The notes under the pieces were generated by a model. The model was not told the DNA's origin and did not search any database. It saw nothing but the letters and a program-made list of their open reading frames with translations. Of a DNA stretch of 64,000 bases, positions 9,152 through 18,547 are shown in pieces. The DNA is from Comamonadaceae bacterium OH2545_COT-014. Its GTDB lineage: Bacteria; Pseudomonadota; Gammaproteobacteria; Burkholderiales; Burkholderiaceae_C. Within the stretch, counting starts at the first letter, position 1; each line of letters begins with the position of its first letter. The position numbers and the translations under genes are program-made. The stretch is taken from assembly GCA_003859965.1 (NCBI GenBank), contig RQYR01000006.1, positions 1 to 64,000 of the forward strand, read 5' to 3'.

Positions 9152-9930
9152 GCTGGTGGCGCCCGTCCGACGTGGGTTTTGCCGTGCGCCGCCGGCTGGC
9201 CGACATGGGCTACGCCGCCCGCCTGTTCTGGCGCCTGCTGGCCCTGGCAGGCCCAGTGCTGCGGCGCTTTGGCCTGGTGCGCGACCAGGTTCACTTTCTG
9301 GGCAACTATTCGCTGGCCATCGTGGCCGTGTCAGGACTGTTCGTAGGGTTCGTGCTGGCGCTGCAGGGCTACAACATCCTGCAACGCTACGGCTCGGCCG
9401 AGGCCGTGGGCATGATGGTGGCGCTGTCGCTGCTGCGCGAGCTGGGGCCGGTGGTCACGGCGCTGCTCTTTGCGGGGCGCGCGGGCACCTCGCTCACGGC
9501 GGAAATCGGCCTGATGAAGGCGGGCGAGCAGCTGTCGGCCATGGAGATGATGGCCATCGACCCCATCCGCCGCATCATCGCGCCGCGCTTCTGGGCAGGC
9601 GTGATCGTGGTGCCGTTGCTGGCGGCCGTGTTCAGCGCTGTCGGCATTCTGGGCGGCTGGGTCGTCAGCGTGCCGCTGATTGGCGTGGACCCCGGCGCGT
9701 TCTGGAGCCAGATGCAAGGCGGCGTGGACGTCTGGGCCGACCTGGGCAACGGCGTGCTCAAAAGCGTGGTGTTTGGCGTGGCGGTCACTTTCGTGGCGCT
9801 GCTGCAAGGCTACGTGGCGCGCCCCACGGCCGAAGGCGTGGCGCGGGCCACCACGCGCACGGTGGTCATGGCATCGCTGCTGGTGCTGGGGCTGGACTTC
9901 GTGCTCACGGCATTCATGTTCAGCCTCTGA
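9148..9930 (+). CDS. mlaE: Phospholipid ABC transporter permease MlaE
   Basis: A 260-residue inner-membrane permease with the MlaE/YrbE pattern: VSGLFVGFVLALQGYNIL, LLRELGPVVTALLFAGRAGT, AEIGLMKAGEQLSAMEMMAI, then three C-terminal membrane helices. The central FAGRAG...EIG..K motif is the most conserved block of the family. It overlaps mlaF by four bases and precedes mlaD by 33 bp. Confidence 0.94.
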   Translation: MSWWRPSDVGFAVRRRLADMGYAARLFWRLLALAGPVLRRFGLVRDQVHFLGNYSLAIVAVSGLFVGFVLALQGYNILQRYGSAEAVGMMVALSLLRELGPVVTALLFAGRAGTSLTAEIGLMKAGEQLSAMEMMAIDPIRRIIAPRFWAGVIVVPLLAAVFSAVGILGGWVVSVPLIGVDPGAFWSQMQGGVDVWADLGNGVLKSVVFGVAVTFVALLQGYVARPTAEGVARATTRTVVMASLLVLGLDFVLTAFMFSL

Positions 9931-9963
9931 CGCATTTCACGGGAAAAGGAGAGGAAACGCCTC

Positions 9964-10431
9964 ATGCCACGTTCCAAAAACGATTTCTGGGTGGGCCTGT
10001 TCGTGCTCATCGGCGCGGCCGCGCTGGTGTTTCTGGCACTGCAATCGGCCAACCTGCTCAGCCTGAACCTGCAGCGCGGCTACCGCATCACGGCGCAGTT
10101 CGACAACATTGGCGGCCTCAAGCCCAAGGCGGCCGTGCGCAGCGCCGGCGTGCTGGTGGGGCGCGTGGCCAGCATCGGCTTTGACGACCAGCGCTTCCAG
10201 GCCCGCGTGGTGCTGGACATGGACACGCGCTACCAGTTTCCCAAGGACAGTTCCATGAAAATCCTCACCAGCGGCCTGCTGGGCGAGCAATACATCGGCA
10301 TTGAGGCCGGTGCGTCCGAGCAGAACCTGGCCGCCGGCGACAACGTGACCGCCACCCAGGGCGCGGTGGTGCTGGAAAACCTGATTGGCCAGTTCCTCTA
10401 CAACAGCGCGGCCGACGGCGGCAAGAAATAG
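9964..10431 (+). CDS. mlaD: MCE-domain lipid-binding protein MlaD
   Basis: A 155-residue protein: one N-terminal membrane anchor (FWVGLFVLIGAAALVFLALQ), then a single MCE domain (ITAQFDNIGGLKPKAAVRSAGVLVGRV). The C-terminal ILTSGLLGEQYIGIEAGA is the usual MlaD ending. It forms the periplasmic hexameric ring on the MlaFEB complex. The length is typical. AGGAG-like bases precede the ATG. Confidence 0.94.
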   Translation: MPRSKNDFWVGLFVLIGAAALVFLALQSANLLSLNLQRGYRITAQFDNIGGLKPKAAVRSAGVLVGRVASIGFDDQRFQARVVLDMDTRYQFPKDSSMKILTSGLLGEQYIGIEAGASEQNLAAGDNVTATQGAVVLENLIGQFLYNSAADGGKK

Positions 10432-10514
10432 AGAGAAAAGGCCCCTTTCCCCGTGCGCCCCGCGCGGCCCCGCCAGCAGCTTCATGCGGCCCTCCCCTTC
10501 TCCTGCAAAGCATC

Positions 10515-11483
10515 ATGAACACCGCATCCGCCCCACTTCTCCATCCGCCCCGGCGCGCGCTGCGCGGTCTGGCCGCCGTGCTGGCGCTGACCCTGGCCGC
10601 AGGCTGCGCCACCGTGCCCGGCGGCAGCGCCGACCCGCGCGATCCGTGGGAGGGCTACAACCGCTCCATGACCCAATTCAACGAAGCGGTGGACCGCGCC
10701 GTGCTGCGCCCCGTGGCCTCGGCCTACAAGGACATCGTGCCCGAGCCGGTGCGCACGGGCGTGGGCAACTTCTTCGGCAACCTGTCGGATGTGTGGTCGC
10801 TCATCAACAACGTGCTGCAAGGCAAGCCCGAAGGCGCGCTCTATTCGTTCTGGCGTGTAGTCATCAACACCACCATTGGCCTGGGCGGCGTGCTCGACCC
10901 GGCCTCCGAAATGCGACTGACGCGCCATCGCGAGGACTTCGGCCAGACCCTGGGCCGCTGGGGCGTGCCCCCGGGGCCGTACTTCGTGCTGCCCCTGCTC
11001 GGCCCCTCCACGCTGCGCGATGCCGCCGCGCTGCCGCTGGACTACCACGGCAACCCGCTGGCCCAGGTGAACGACATCCCTTGGCGCAACTCCCTGTCTG
11101 CCCTCAACATCGTGGACAGCCGCGCGCGCCTGGTCGGCGTGGACAGCGTGTTTCAGGGCGCCGCTCTCGACGCCTACACCTTCCGGCGCGATACCCACCT
11201 GCAACGGCGCCTGAACGAAGTGCATGACGGCCGCCCGCCCCAGGGCGCCGACGACGACTACCCCGTTTACGACAACCCGGATGCCGCCGCACCCGCCGCT
11301 CTCCCATTGGCACCGCCTGACACACCGGCAAGCGCCCCAGCCAGCGCGCCGGAGCATGCGCCTGCGGCCACCGCCGCGCCCGCACCCTCGGCCGTGTCCG
11401 GAACCGAGGCTGCCCCTGCCCCCGGCCCTGTCGAGCCGGCGGCCCCTGACACAGCCCCGCCGCCAGCGCCTGCCCGCCCGTAG
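10515..11483 (+). CDS. mlaA: Outer-membrane lipoprotein MlaA (VacJ)
   Basis: A 322-residue lipoprotein. The signal peptide ends in the lipobox LAAGC near residue 31. The VacJ core follows: DPWEGYNRSMTQFNEAVD, RTGVGNFFGNLSDVW, then GVPPGPYFVLPLLGPSTLRD. The last 75 residues are an Ala/Pro-rich tail, absent from E. coli MlaA. MlaA extracts misplaced phospholipids from the outer leaflet and passes them to MlaC. Confidence 0.93.
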   Translation: MNTASAPLLHPPRRALRGLAAVLALTLAAGCATVPGGSADPRDPWEGYNRSMTQFNEAVDRAVLRPVASAYKDIVPEPVRTGVGNFFGNLSDVWSLINNVLQGKPEGALYSFWRVVINTTIGLGGVLDPASEMRLTRHREDFGQTLGRWGVPPGPYFVLPLLGPSTLRDAAALPLDYHGNPLAQVNDIPWRNSLSALNIVDSRARLVGVDSVFQGAALDAYTFRRDTHLQRRLNEVHDGRPPQGADDDYPVYDNPDAAAPAALPLAPPDTPASAPASAPEHAPAATAAPAPSAVSGTEAAPAPGPVEPAAPDTAPPPAPARP

Positions 11484-11706
11484 CTACGCCAGGCCATGAA
11501 CGCACCTTCGGCGGACAATTTGTAACCGCTTGGGCGCAACCTGGGCGGTCAATGGGTTTCCAATGCGTCTTTTCAGTGCACGCGGCTCGCGGCACATCGT
11601 CTTGCGCCACGCCAGCGGAATCGCAAGCCCGCACGGAAATTCACCGCGGCGCGCCCTCTTGCCGCCCCACATTTCTCCCATGCGTTCTCCCATGAGGTCA
11701 TCCACC

Positions 11707-12381
11707 ATGCCATCCATCTCAGCCCTGCCCCGTATGGCCCGCCGCCGCCTTCTTCAGCTGACAGCGCCATGGGCCGCCGCCCTGGCATTGGGGGCCGCTG
11801 GTCCATGGGCCCTGGCGGCCACGGAAACCCCCGATGCCTGGGTGGGCCGTCTTTCGCGCGAGGTGCTGGACGACATCAAGTCCGACAAAGCCATGCAGGC
11901 CGGCGACATGAACCGCATCATGGCGCTGGTGGACGGCAAGATCATGCCCAACGTCAACTTCCGCCGCATGACCGCCTCCGCCGTCGGCCCGGGCTGGCGC
12001 CAGGCCTCGGCCGAACAGCGCCAGCAGCTGGAAAAAGAGTTCAAGACCCTGCTCGTGCGCACCTACGCCGGCGCGCTCAGCCAGGTCAAGGAACAGCGCA
12101 TCGAAGTGCGCCCGCTGCCCGCCAGCGCCTTGCAAGACAACGAGCTGACCGTGCGCACCCTCATCCATGGCGGCGGCGAACCCGTGCAGCTCGATTACCG
12201 CCTGGAAAAAACCCCCGGCCAGGGCGCCGGCTGGAAAATCTATGACCTGAACGTGCTGGGCGTGTGGCTGGTGGCCACCTACCGTCCCCAGTTCTCGCAA
12301 CAAATCAACACTCACGGCGTGGATGGGCTCATCCAGTCATTGAGCCAACGCAACCAGAGCAACGCCACCGCACGCCCCTGA
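11707..12381 (+). CDS. mlaC: Periplasmic phospholipid-binding protein MlaC
   Basis: A 224-residue protein. The N terminus ARRRLLQLTAPWAAALALGA is a signal peptide with a twin-arginine-like start. The mature part shows the MlaC pattern: MALVDGKIMPNVNFRRMTASAVGPGW, the FKTLLVRTYAGAL helix, and a C-terminal YDLNVLGVWLVATYR. It shuttles lipids between MlaA and MlaD. The start at 11707 has a TGAGGT ribosome site about 9 nt upstream; in-frame ATGs at 11680 and 11692 are alternatives. Confidence 0.92.
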   Translation: MPSISALPRMARRRLLQLTAPWAAALALGAAGPWALAATETPDAWVGRLSREVLDDIKSDKAMQAGDMNRIMALVDGKIMPNVNFRRMTASAVGPGWRQASAEQRQQLEKEFKTLLVRTYAGALSQVKEQRIEVRPLPASALQDNELTVRTLIHGGGEPVQLDYRLEKTPGQGAGWKIYDLNVLGVWLVATYRPQFSQQINTHGVDGLIQSLSQRNQSNATARP

Positions 12382-12440
12382 GCCTGACCTGCCTTCTCCC
12401 GCACGCCCTGCCCGCGACGACCGCCGCCGCCACCCGCCCC

Positions 12441-12755
12441 ATGCTCGTTCTGCCTGCCGAACTCACCCACAAGCAAGCAGCAGCCTGCCTGCACATGCTG
12501 CGCCAGGCCTCGCACACCGAAGGGGACGCCGTGGTCGTGGTCGATGCCACGGCGCTGGAACGCTTCGACTCCTCCGCCCTGGCCGTGCTGCTGGAATGCC
12601 GCCGCGCCTGCCTGCAAGACGGCAAAGGCTTCGCCGTGCACGGCCTGCCCCCCCGGCTGCGTGAGCTGGCCCACCTGTACGGCGTGGCCCCCCTGCTGCC
12701 CAACCCGCAGCAGGCCGCTGGCCCCGCCGGGCCAGACACGCCCCTTTCCTCCTGA
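12441..12755 (+). CDS. mlaB: STAS-domain protein MlaB
   Basis: A 104-residue STAS-domain protein; the core is [26 protein letters not shown] with the expected D-SS motif. MlaB is the cytoplasmic regulatory subunit of MlaFEDB. Position (last of mlaFEDACB) supports this name over a generic anti-sigma-factor antagonist. It ends 7 bp before hisF. Confidence 0.85.
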   Translation: MLVLPAELTHKQAAACLHMLRQASHTEGDAVVVVDATALERFDSSALAVLLECRRACLQDGKGFAVHGLPPRLRELAHLYGVAPLLPNPQQAAGPAGPDTPLSS

Positions 12756-12762
12756 CCCTCTC

Positions 12763-13554
<792 letters not shown>

Positions 13555-13623
13555 AGTGTTCGGCGGCTGCTCCGGCCCCCAAGCACCAGGCCTGGCTCGC
13601 CGCTTGGGCACACGCCTTGCGCC

Positions 13624-14397
13624 TCACAGGCGCGGTGGGCGGAACACCTGCGCATCGGCATAAAAGGCCGGGGCTTCGTTGGCCGGCCACCAGCCGGGCA
13701 CGCCCAGCACGGGCAAGGGCAAGAAGGGCTTGGCCGCCAGCTTTGCCGGGGTCAAATCGGCGGCCAGCCAGGCGTCCAGCGCCTGCAAGTCGCCCGCCGG
13801 GTCAAAGGGCGGCGCCACACGCCACACATGCACGGTGATGGATTTGTACGGCGCCACCAGCTTTTCCAGCGCCGCGTGGCCCATCACCAGCAGCGCGGCC
13901 TGCCCCCACAGCGGCCGCAGCGGGCCAAACGCCTCGGCCCAGCGGCGCGCGGCCAGCGCCTGCCACAGCGCCTCGGGCGCGTGCAGCAGCGCACCGTTTT
14001 CGTCCAGCACCGTGATGGCATCGCGCACCGGCCCGCGCCGCGCCTGCACGCCATCGCGCGCAATCTCGGCGGCCTGCAGCGCGTTCATGCGCTGCTTGCT
14101 GCGCGGCAGCGCGCACCAGACCAGGCCGTTGAGCGCATCATGCAGGTTGTCGCGCGTGGGCACGGCCCGTTGCTGGAAGATGAAGTCCTCATACGCCTGC
14201 CCCTTGGGCAGCGCCGCCTGGGGCACAAAGCGCACCGGCGCCGGGCCGCCTCCATCCTGCAAGGCCCGCGCCACCGAGCCATGCGCGGCCCAATGCGCAA
14301 ACACCGCCGCGCCCCGCCCGGCCACCGGCGCCCACCACGGGGCGTGCCAGTTCACCACAGGCACGGGCGCGGCACAGGCAAGGCGGGCAGACAACAT
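13624..14397 (-). CDS. DUF3025 domain protein of unknown function
   Basis: A 257-residue protein with the DUF3025 pattern: an AYEDFIFQQRAVPTRDNLHDALNGLVW core, then LFMGHA-like QAALLVMGHAALEKLVAPY, and a C-terminal LPVLGVPGWWPANE. Function is unknown. The start at 14397 (MLSARLAC) was preferred because the preceding 38 residues are Cys/Gly-rich and unlike the family. It is convergent with hisF. Confidence 0.82.
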   Translation of the reverse strand: MLSARLACAAPVPVVNWHAPWWAPVAGRGAAVFAHWAAHGSVARALQDGGGPAPVRFVPQAALPKGQAYEDFIFQQRAVPTRDNLHDALNGLVWCALPRSKQRMNALQAAEIARDGVQARRGPVRDAITVLDENGALLHAPEALWQALAARRWAEAFGPLRPLWGQAALLVMGHAALEKLVAPYKSITVHVWRVAPPFDPAGDLQALDAWLAADLTPAKLAAKPFLPLPVLGVPGWWPANEAPAFYADAQVFRPPRL

Positions 14398-14498
14398 GCG
14401 GGCGATGGTGCCACAGCGCCCGGGCGCGGCCTGGCGCCAGAAGCCAGAATCGGCCCGCAGCAGCCCGGCTGCGCCAATGCCATGGCAAGCACACACCC

Positions 14499-15762
14499 AT
14501 GAACCCCACACCCGCCATCGACCCCTGCTTTCTTCTAGCCCTGGCCCAGCCCGTGCTGCGCGGCCTGAACGGCCTGGCGCTCATGGTCACGCCCGGCCAG
14601 GGCGGCGCGCCTATTGCCGTACAGCCCTGGCCGGGCATGACCGCCAGCGGCAGCGCCGGGCAGGCCATGCGCTGCTGGGGCCACTCAGCGCCGCACGACC
14701 CGGCGCCGTGGCTGGCCACGCACGAGCGCATCCTGGCGCTCATCGACGGCCATCGCCCCTTGGTGATGGGGGCATGACGGCGCGCCGCCGGATGCGCCCT
14801 ATCCGGCCGTGGTGGCCGCGCAGGCGGGCGGGTTGACGGTGTTCCTGGTCAATGTGACCTCACAAGTGCGCGTGTTCGCGGCCGACGCGGCGCAGGCGGT
14901 GGAGCTACCCCCGATCGACGACGCGCAGATCTACGCGGCCTGGGCGCATCAGGGCCAGTTGTGGGCCGCTGGCATGCGGCCGCGCCCGCGCGACGCCGCT
15001 GGCGACATCACGGGCTTTGGCCAGGCGCTGCTGCTGCGCTGGCACATGCGCCCGCTGGCCGTTCAAGACCGCTGGCAGGGGCTGGACGTGTGGCCTGTGG
15101 ATGAAGCCACCACCCCCGCAGCCGAATGGGCAGGCTTGGCTGGCATGGAAGCCTGGCTGGCGGCCTTGCCCGGCCCGTCACCCGCGCAGCCGCCCTGGCT
15201 GATCGGCACGCCCCTGCTGCGCGGCGTGCATGATTTGCCGCCGGATCTCTCGCCCTTCTGGATGTTGGGCCTGCCCGCGCCGGATGACTACAGCGCTGCC
15301 GTGCTGGCGCAGGCCAAAAACGCGCCTGCCCCCTCGCCAGCGACCCCGCCCCTGCAACTGGCGCGCGTGCTGGCCGGCCACAGCCTGCTGGCCGTGTGCG
15401 GCCAGGGCGCGGGCCAGGCGCTGGTGTTCATGCTGGCCCAGCCCGAGGCTGGCGCTGCCGCCCGCGTCCACCGGCTGTGCCAAAGCCGCTGGGACGGCGC
15501 CCGCGCCCAGCTTTCCCCCGCGCAGCCAATGCACATTGCCGGCCTGCCCGCAGAGGCCGGCAGCGCCACGCTGCTGGATTGGGATGCCGTGCATCACCCC
15601 GGCTTCGGCTTTGCCGCCACGCTGCTGTGGCGGCCTGTCCGCCCTGGCAGCAGTGATGGCAGTAACGGCAGCGGGCCGGCACCGGCCCCCGCTGGCGCGG
15701 TGCTGCACAGCCCTGACGGGCGACATTGGAGCGTGATGCAAATGCTCAGCCACGCTGCCTGA
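14499..15762 (+). pseudogene. Hypothetical protein gene split by a +1 frameshift in a G5 tract
   Basis: An open frame from ATG 14499 encodes 91 residues and stops at 14775-14777, just after a run of five G at 14768-14772. In the next frame, coding-like sequence begins right at that run (GHDGAAPDAPYPAVVAAQAG) and continues to 15762. Removing one G would join them into one protein of about 420 residues with no stop. I do not recognise a domain; the product has no signal peptide and is rich in Ala, Pro and Trp. It may be a sequencing error, a real lesion, or a phase-variable or frameshifted gene. Confidence 0.7.
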
Positions 15763-15827
15763 CACATAGGGCGATCGCCCGTCCTGCCGCCGTCCGCTTT
15801 TACCGGGCCGTGGGGCTGCCAGCTCCC

Positions 15828-16007
15828 TCAAACGTCCAGCCGAAAGCCCAAGTCCAGCTCGGACGCGGGCTGGCCGCCGCGCAGGCCCCAGTTGTCCAGC
15901 GGCGGCTCGTGCAGCACGATGAACACGCCGCCCGGCGCAATGCCCAGCGCGCCCAAGCGGCGCACGATCTCCTGGTACAGCCTGCGCTTTATGTTGCCGA
16001 TGCTCAC
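15828..16007 (-). pseudogene. Truncated tautomerase-family gene (C-terminal fragment)
   Basis: Reading back from the stop at 15828 gives about 59 residues including LYQEIVRRLGALGI, GGVFIVLHEPPLDNWGLRGG and ASELDLGFRLDV. This is the C-terminal half of a 4-oxalocrotonate tautomerase-like (Tautomerase_2) protein. The N-terminal half, which would carry the catalytic Pro1, is missing: homology stops where the NYN gene ends (16004-16007). The fragment therefore looks like the remnant of a gene cut by the arrival of the NYN gene. Confidence 0.7.
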
Positions 16008-16792
16008 CCCCGATAGCGAACGGTATTCGGCTGCTTGGCTGGCAACAACTCGAACTGCGCTGAATAGCGTTTGAACAAAGCGGTTGAACTACCGTTTTTT
16101 GACAGCAACCCTTCAGCGCGCAACTTCTTGGCGACCACGCTTAAATGCTGCGGCGTACCTGACGACAGCGCGGGCAATGCTTTCAGGAGGGACTTAACCG
16201 ACGGTTCTGCTTTTGGCTTGGCAACCGTCGGCGACTTGGAAGGTTGCAGAACCCTTGCTGGCTGCTCAGCAGCAGAACCTTTTAACGGCCAGATCGGCTC
16301 CGACACAGAGGTCAGCGGCACGGGCTGCGAGTCACCCAACACATCAATCAAAACCACTTCGTCATAGAAGCTTTCCGGATTGGCAAATATCTTGTTCGAC
16401 AAGCTGTAGCAAAGCACTCGGCAATGGTGCTCGCGCAGCCACATGGCCAACGGCACGAAGTCGGCATCACCCGAGCAAATCGCCACGATGTCAATATCGT
16501 TGCGACATACGGCCTCCACGGCATCGATCACCAAGGCACTATCGGTTGTGGTTTTGTCGACAATCAGGTTCGCCACTGGGCGCACACCGTGACGCCATAA
16601 GACAGCCTCAATGCCCTTCAGGCTTTCCGCACGTCCGTAAGCACGTCGATAAATGATGCGATCGGCCAGCTTATGCAAGGCAGTCAACACATGATCCAGC
16701 GCCGTCGGGTCATTCAAATTGTCGGCGTCAATAAATACCGCAAGATTGCGTGCCGCAGTACTCTTGGCTGGCTGCGTCATTGCCCTACTCAC
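16004..16792 (-). CDS. NYN-domain putative RNase with C-terminal OST-HTH/LOTUS domain
   Basis: A 262-residue protein. The NYN/PIN-like nuclease domain occupies about 15-152 with acidic residues at Asp22 (FIDADN), Asp84 ([11 protein letters not shown]), Asp109 and Asp111 ([10 protein letters not shown]), as in LabA/DUF88 proteins. After a linker, residues 195-262 ([20 protein letters not shown] and [13 protein letters not shown]-like text) match a LOTUS/OST-HTH RNA-binding domain. It probably cleaves RNA. The GTG start overlaps the pyrC stop (GTGA); ATG 16780 is an alternative. The GC content is visibly lower than its neighbours and its end abuts a tautomerase fragment, so transfer is likely. 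Confidence 0.85.
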   Translation of the reverse strand: MSRAMTQPAKSTAARNLAVFIDADNLNDPTALDHVLTALHKLADRIIYRRAYGRAESLKGIEAVLWRHGVRPVANLIVDKTTTDSALVIDAVEAVCRNDIDIVAICSGDADFVPLAMWLREHHCRVLCYSLSNKIFANPESFYDEVVLIDVLGDSQPVPLTSVSEPIWPLKGSAAEQPARVLQPSKSPTVAKPKAEPSVKSLLKALPALSSGTPQHLSVVAKKLRAEGLLSKNGSSTALFKRYSAQFELLPAKQPNTVRYRG

Positions 16793-17832
16793 GCCAACAT
16801 CCTCCAGGCCAGCGCCTCGCCGCCGCGCAGCGGCTTGACCTGCGCTTCGCCGAAGGGCATTTGCTCGGGCAGCGTCCAGGCCTGCTTGCGCAGGGTGATC
16901 TGGCTGCGGTTGCGCGGCAGGCCGTAGAAGTCGGGGCCGTGAAAGCTGGCAAAGCCTTCCAGCTTGTCCAGCGCGCCGGCGGCCTCGAAGGCCTCGGCGT
17001 ACAGCTCGATGGCGCTGAGCGCGGTGTAGCAGCCGGCGCAGCCGCTGGCGTGTTCCTTCAGGTGCGCCGGGTGCGGGGCGCTGTCGGTGCCCAGAAAGAA
17101 GCGGGGCGATCCGCTGGTGGCGGCCTGCACCAGCGCCTGGCGGTGTTCCTCGCGCTTGAGCACGGGCAGGCAGTAGTAGTGCGGGCGGATGCCGCCCAGA
17201 AAGAGCGCGTTGCGGTTGTAGAGCAGGTGGTGCGCGGTGAGGGTGGCGGCCAGACGTTCGTCCGCCTCGGCCACGTATTGCGCGGCTTCGCGGGTGGTGA
17301 TGTGCTCGAAGACGATCTTGAGCGCGGGAAAGTCGCGACGCAGGGGCGCGAGCACGCGGTCGATGAAGACGGCCTCGCGGTCGAACAGGTCGATGGCCGC
17401 ATCGGTCACCTCGCCATGCACCAGCAGCTTCAGGCCGTGGCGCTGCATGGCTTCCAGCGTGGGGTAGGTCTTGCGGATGTCGGTCACGCCGGCGTCGCTG
17501 TTGGTGGTGGCGCCGGCCGGGTAGAGCTTGAGGGCCACCACGCCGGCCTCGGCCGCGCGGGCGATTTCATCGGGCGGGGTGTTGTCGGTCAGGTACAGCG
17601 TCATCAGCGGCTCAAAGGCCGCCCCGGCAGGCGTGGCTTGCCTGATGCGCTCCTGATAGGCAAGCGCCTGCGCCGTGGTGGTGATGGGCGGGCGCAGGTT
17701 GGGCATGATGATGGCGCGGCCGAACTGGGCGGCGCTGTGCGGCACCACGGCCGCGAGCGCGGCGCCGTCGCGCACGTGCAGGTGCCAGTCGTCGGGGCGG
17801 GTGAGGGTGAGGGTGGCGTCGTACGAGCTCAT
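16789..17832 (-). CDS. pyrC: Dihydroorotase
   Basis: A 347-residue class II dihydroorotase for pyrimidine synthesis, essentially the length of the E. coli enzyme. Zinc ligands are visible: [10 protein letters not shown] near the N terminus, the carbamylated lysine in [25 protein letters not shown], and VFEHITTR. The catalytic Asp is in FLGTDSAPH. The start [10 protein letters not shown] is well placed. The stop overlaps the NYN gene. Confidence 0.96.
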   Translation of the reverse strand: MSSYDATLTLTRPDDWHLHVRDGAALAAVVPHSAAQFGRAIIMPNLRPPITTTAQALAYQERIRQATPAGAAFEPLMTLYLTDNTPPDEIARAAEAGVVALKLYPAGATTNSDAGVTDIRKTYPTLEAMQRHGLKLLVHGEVTDAAIDLFDREAVFIDRVLAPLRRDFPALKIVFEHITTREAAQYVAEADERLAATLTAHHLLYNRNALFLGGIRPHYYCLPVLKREEHRQALVQAATSGSPRFFLGTDSAPHPAHLKEHASGCAGCYTALSAIELYAEAFEAAGALDKLEGFASFHGPDFYGLPRNRSQITLRKQAWTLPEQMPFGEAQVKPLRGGEALAWRMLA

Positions 17833-17919
17833 GCAGCGGATTTTCGCACCCGCTTCACACCTGGTAACAGGGCTGCGCGCACCGGTGCGCCGGCATGCCG
17901 CGCCGGGATAATGCGCCGC

Positions 17920-18468
17920 ATGGACGAGATCGTGAAACAGGCCATGGCCAAGTGGCCGAACGTGCCGCACTGCCACGGCTGGCTGGGGCTGGACGCGCGC
18001 GGCCAGTGGTGGATGCGCGACGACCGCGCGCAGGCGCAAGGCGGCTTTGCCAGCGGCGCGCCGGGGGCCAAGGGTTCGCTGCTGCGGCATGAGAAGCTGG
18101 TGGCCTTCATTGGCCGCAACTACGCGGCGGACGAGGCGGGGCAATGGTTCTTCCAGAACGGGCCGCAGCGCGTGTACGTGGAGCTGGAGGCCGCTCCCTG
18201 GGTGTGGCGCGTGGCGGCCGATGGCGCCGTGAGCAGCCACACCGGCCTGCCCGCCACCGTGCGGCAGGCGCTGCTGGACGAGGCTGGCCGCCTGTTCCTG
18301 GCCACCGATCTGGGCCTGGGCCTGGTGCACACGCAGGACATGCTGGCCGCCGCCAGCCTGGTGGAGCAGGGCCGCTGGCAGCCCGAGCCGGCGCCCGCCG
18401 CCGCGCTGCCCGCGCGCTTTGGCTACGTGCTCAGCCCGCAGGCCCGCGCGGCGGCGGGCGGCGCCTGA
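17920..18468 (+). CDS. Conserved protein of unknown function divergent from pyrC (possibly DUF2946-annotated)
   Basis: A 182-residue soluble protein. The start motif [20 protein letters not shown], followed by [15 protein letters not shown], is the kind conserved in a Burkholderiales family usually found beside pyrC. Later conserved-looking blocks are [29 protein letters not shown] and [16 protein letters not shown]. No catalytic motif is recognised. It has no signal peptide. ATG 17911 is an in-frame alternative start. Confidence 0.75.
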   Translation: MDEIVKQAMAKWPNVPHCHGWLGLDARGQWWMRDDRAQAQGGFASGAPGAKGSLLRHEKLVAFIGRNYAADEAGQWFFQNGPQRVYVELEAAPWVWRVAADGAVSSHTGLPATVRQALLDEAGRLFLATDLGLGLVHTQDMLAAASLVEQGRWQPEPAPAAALPARFGYVLSPQARAAAGGA

Positions 18469-18547
18469 GCCGCCACGGCACGGGCACGGAACACGTACCG
18501 GGCAGACCGCCCGCGGGCGCCAGGCAAGCCGCCCAGGGGCCAGGCGC

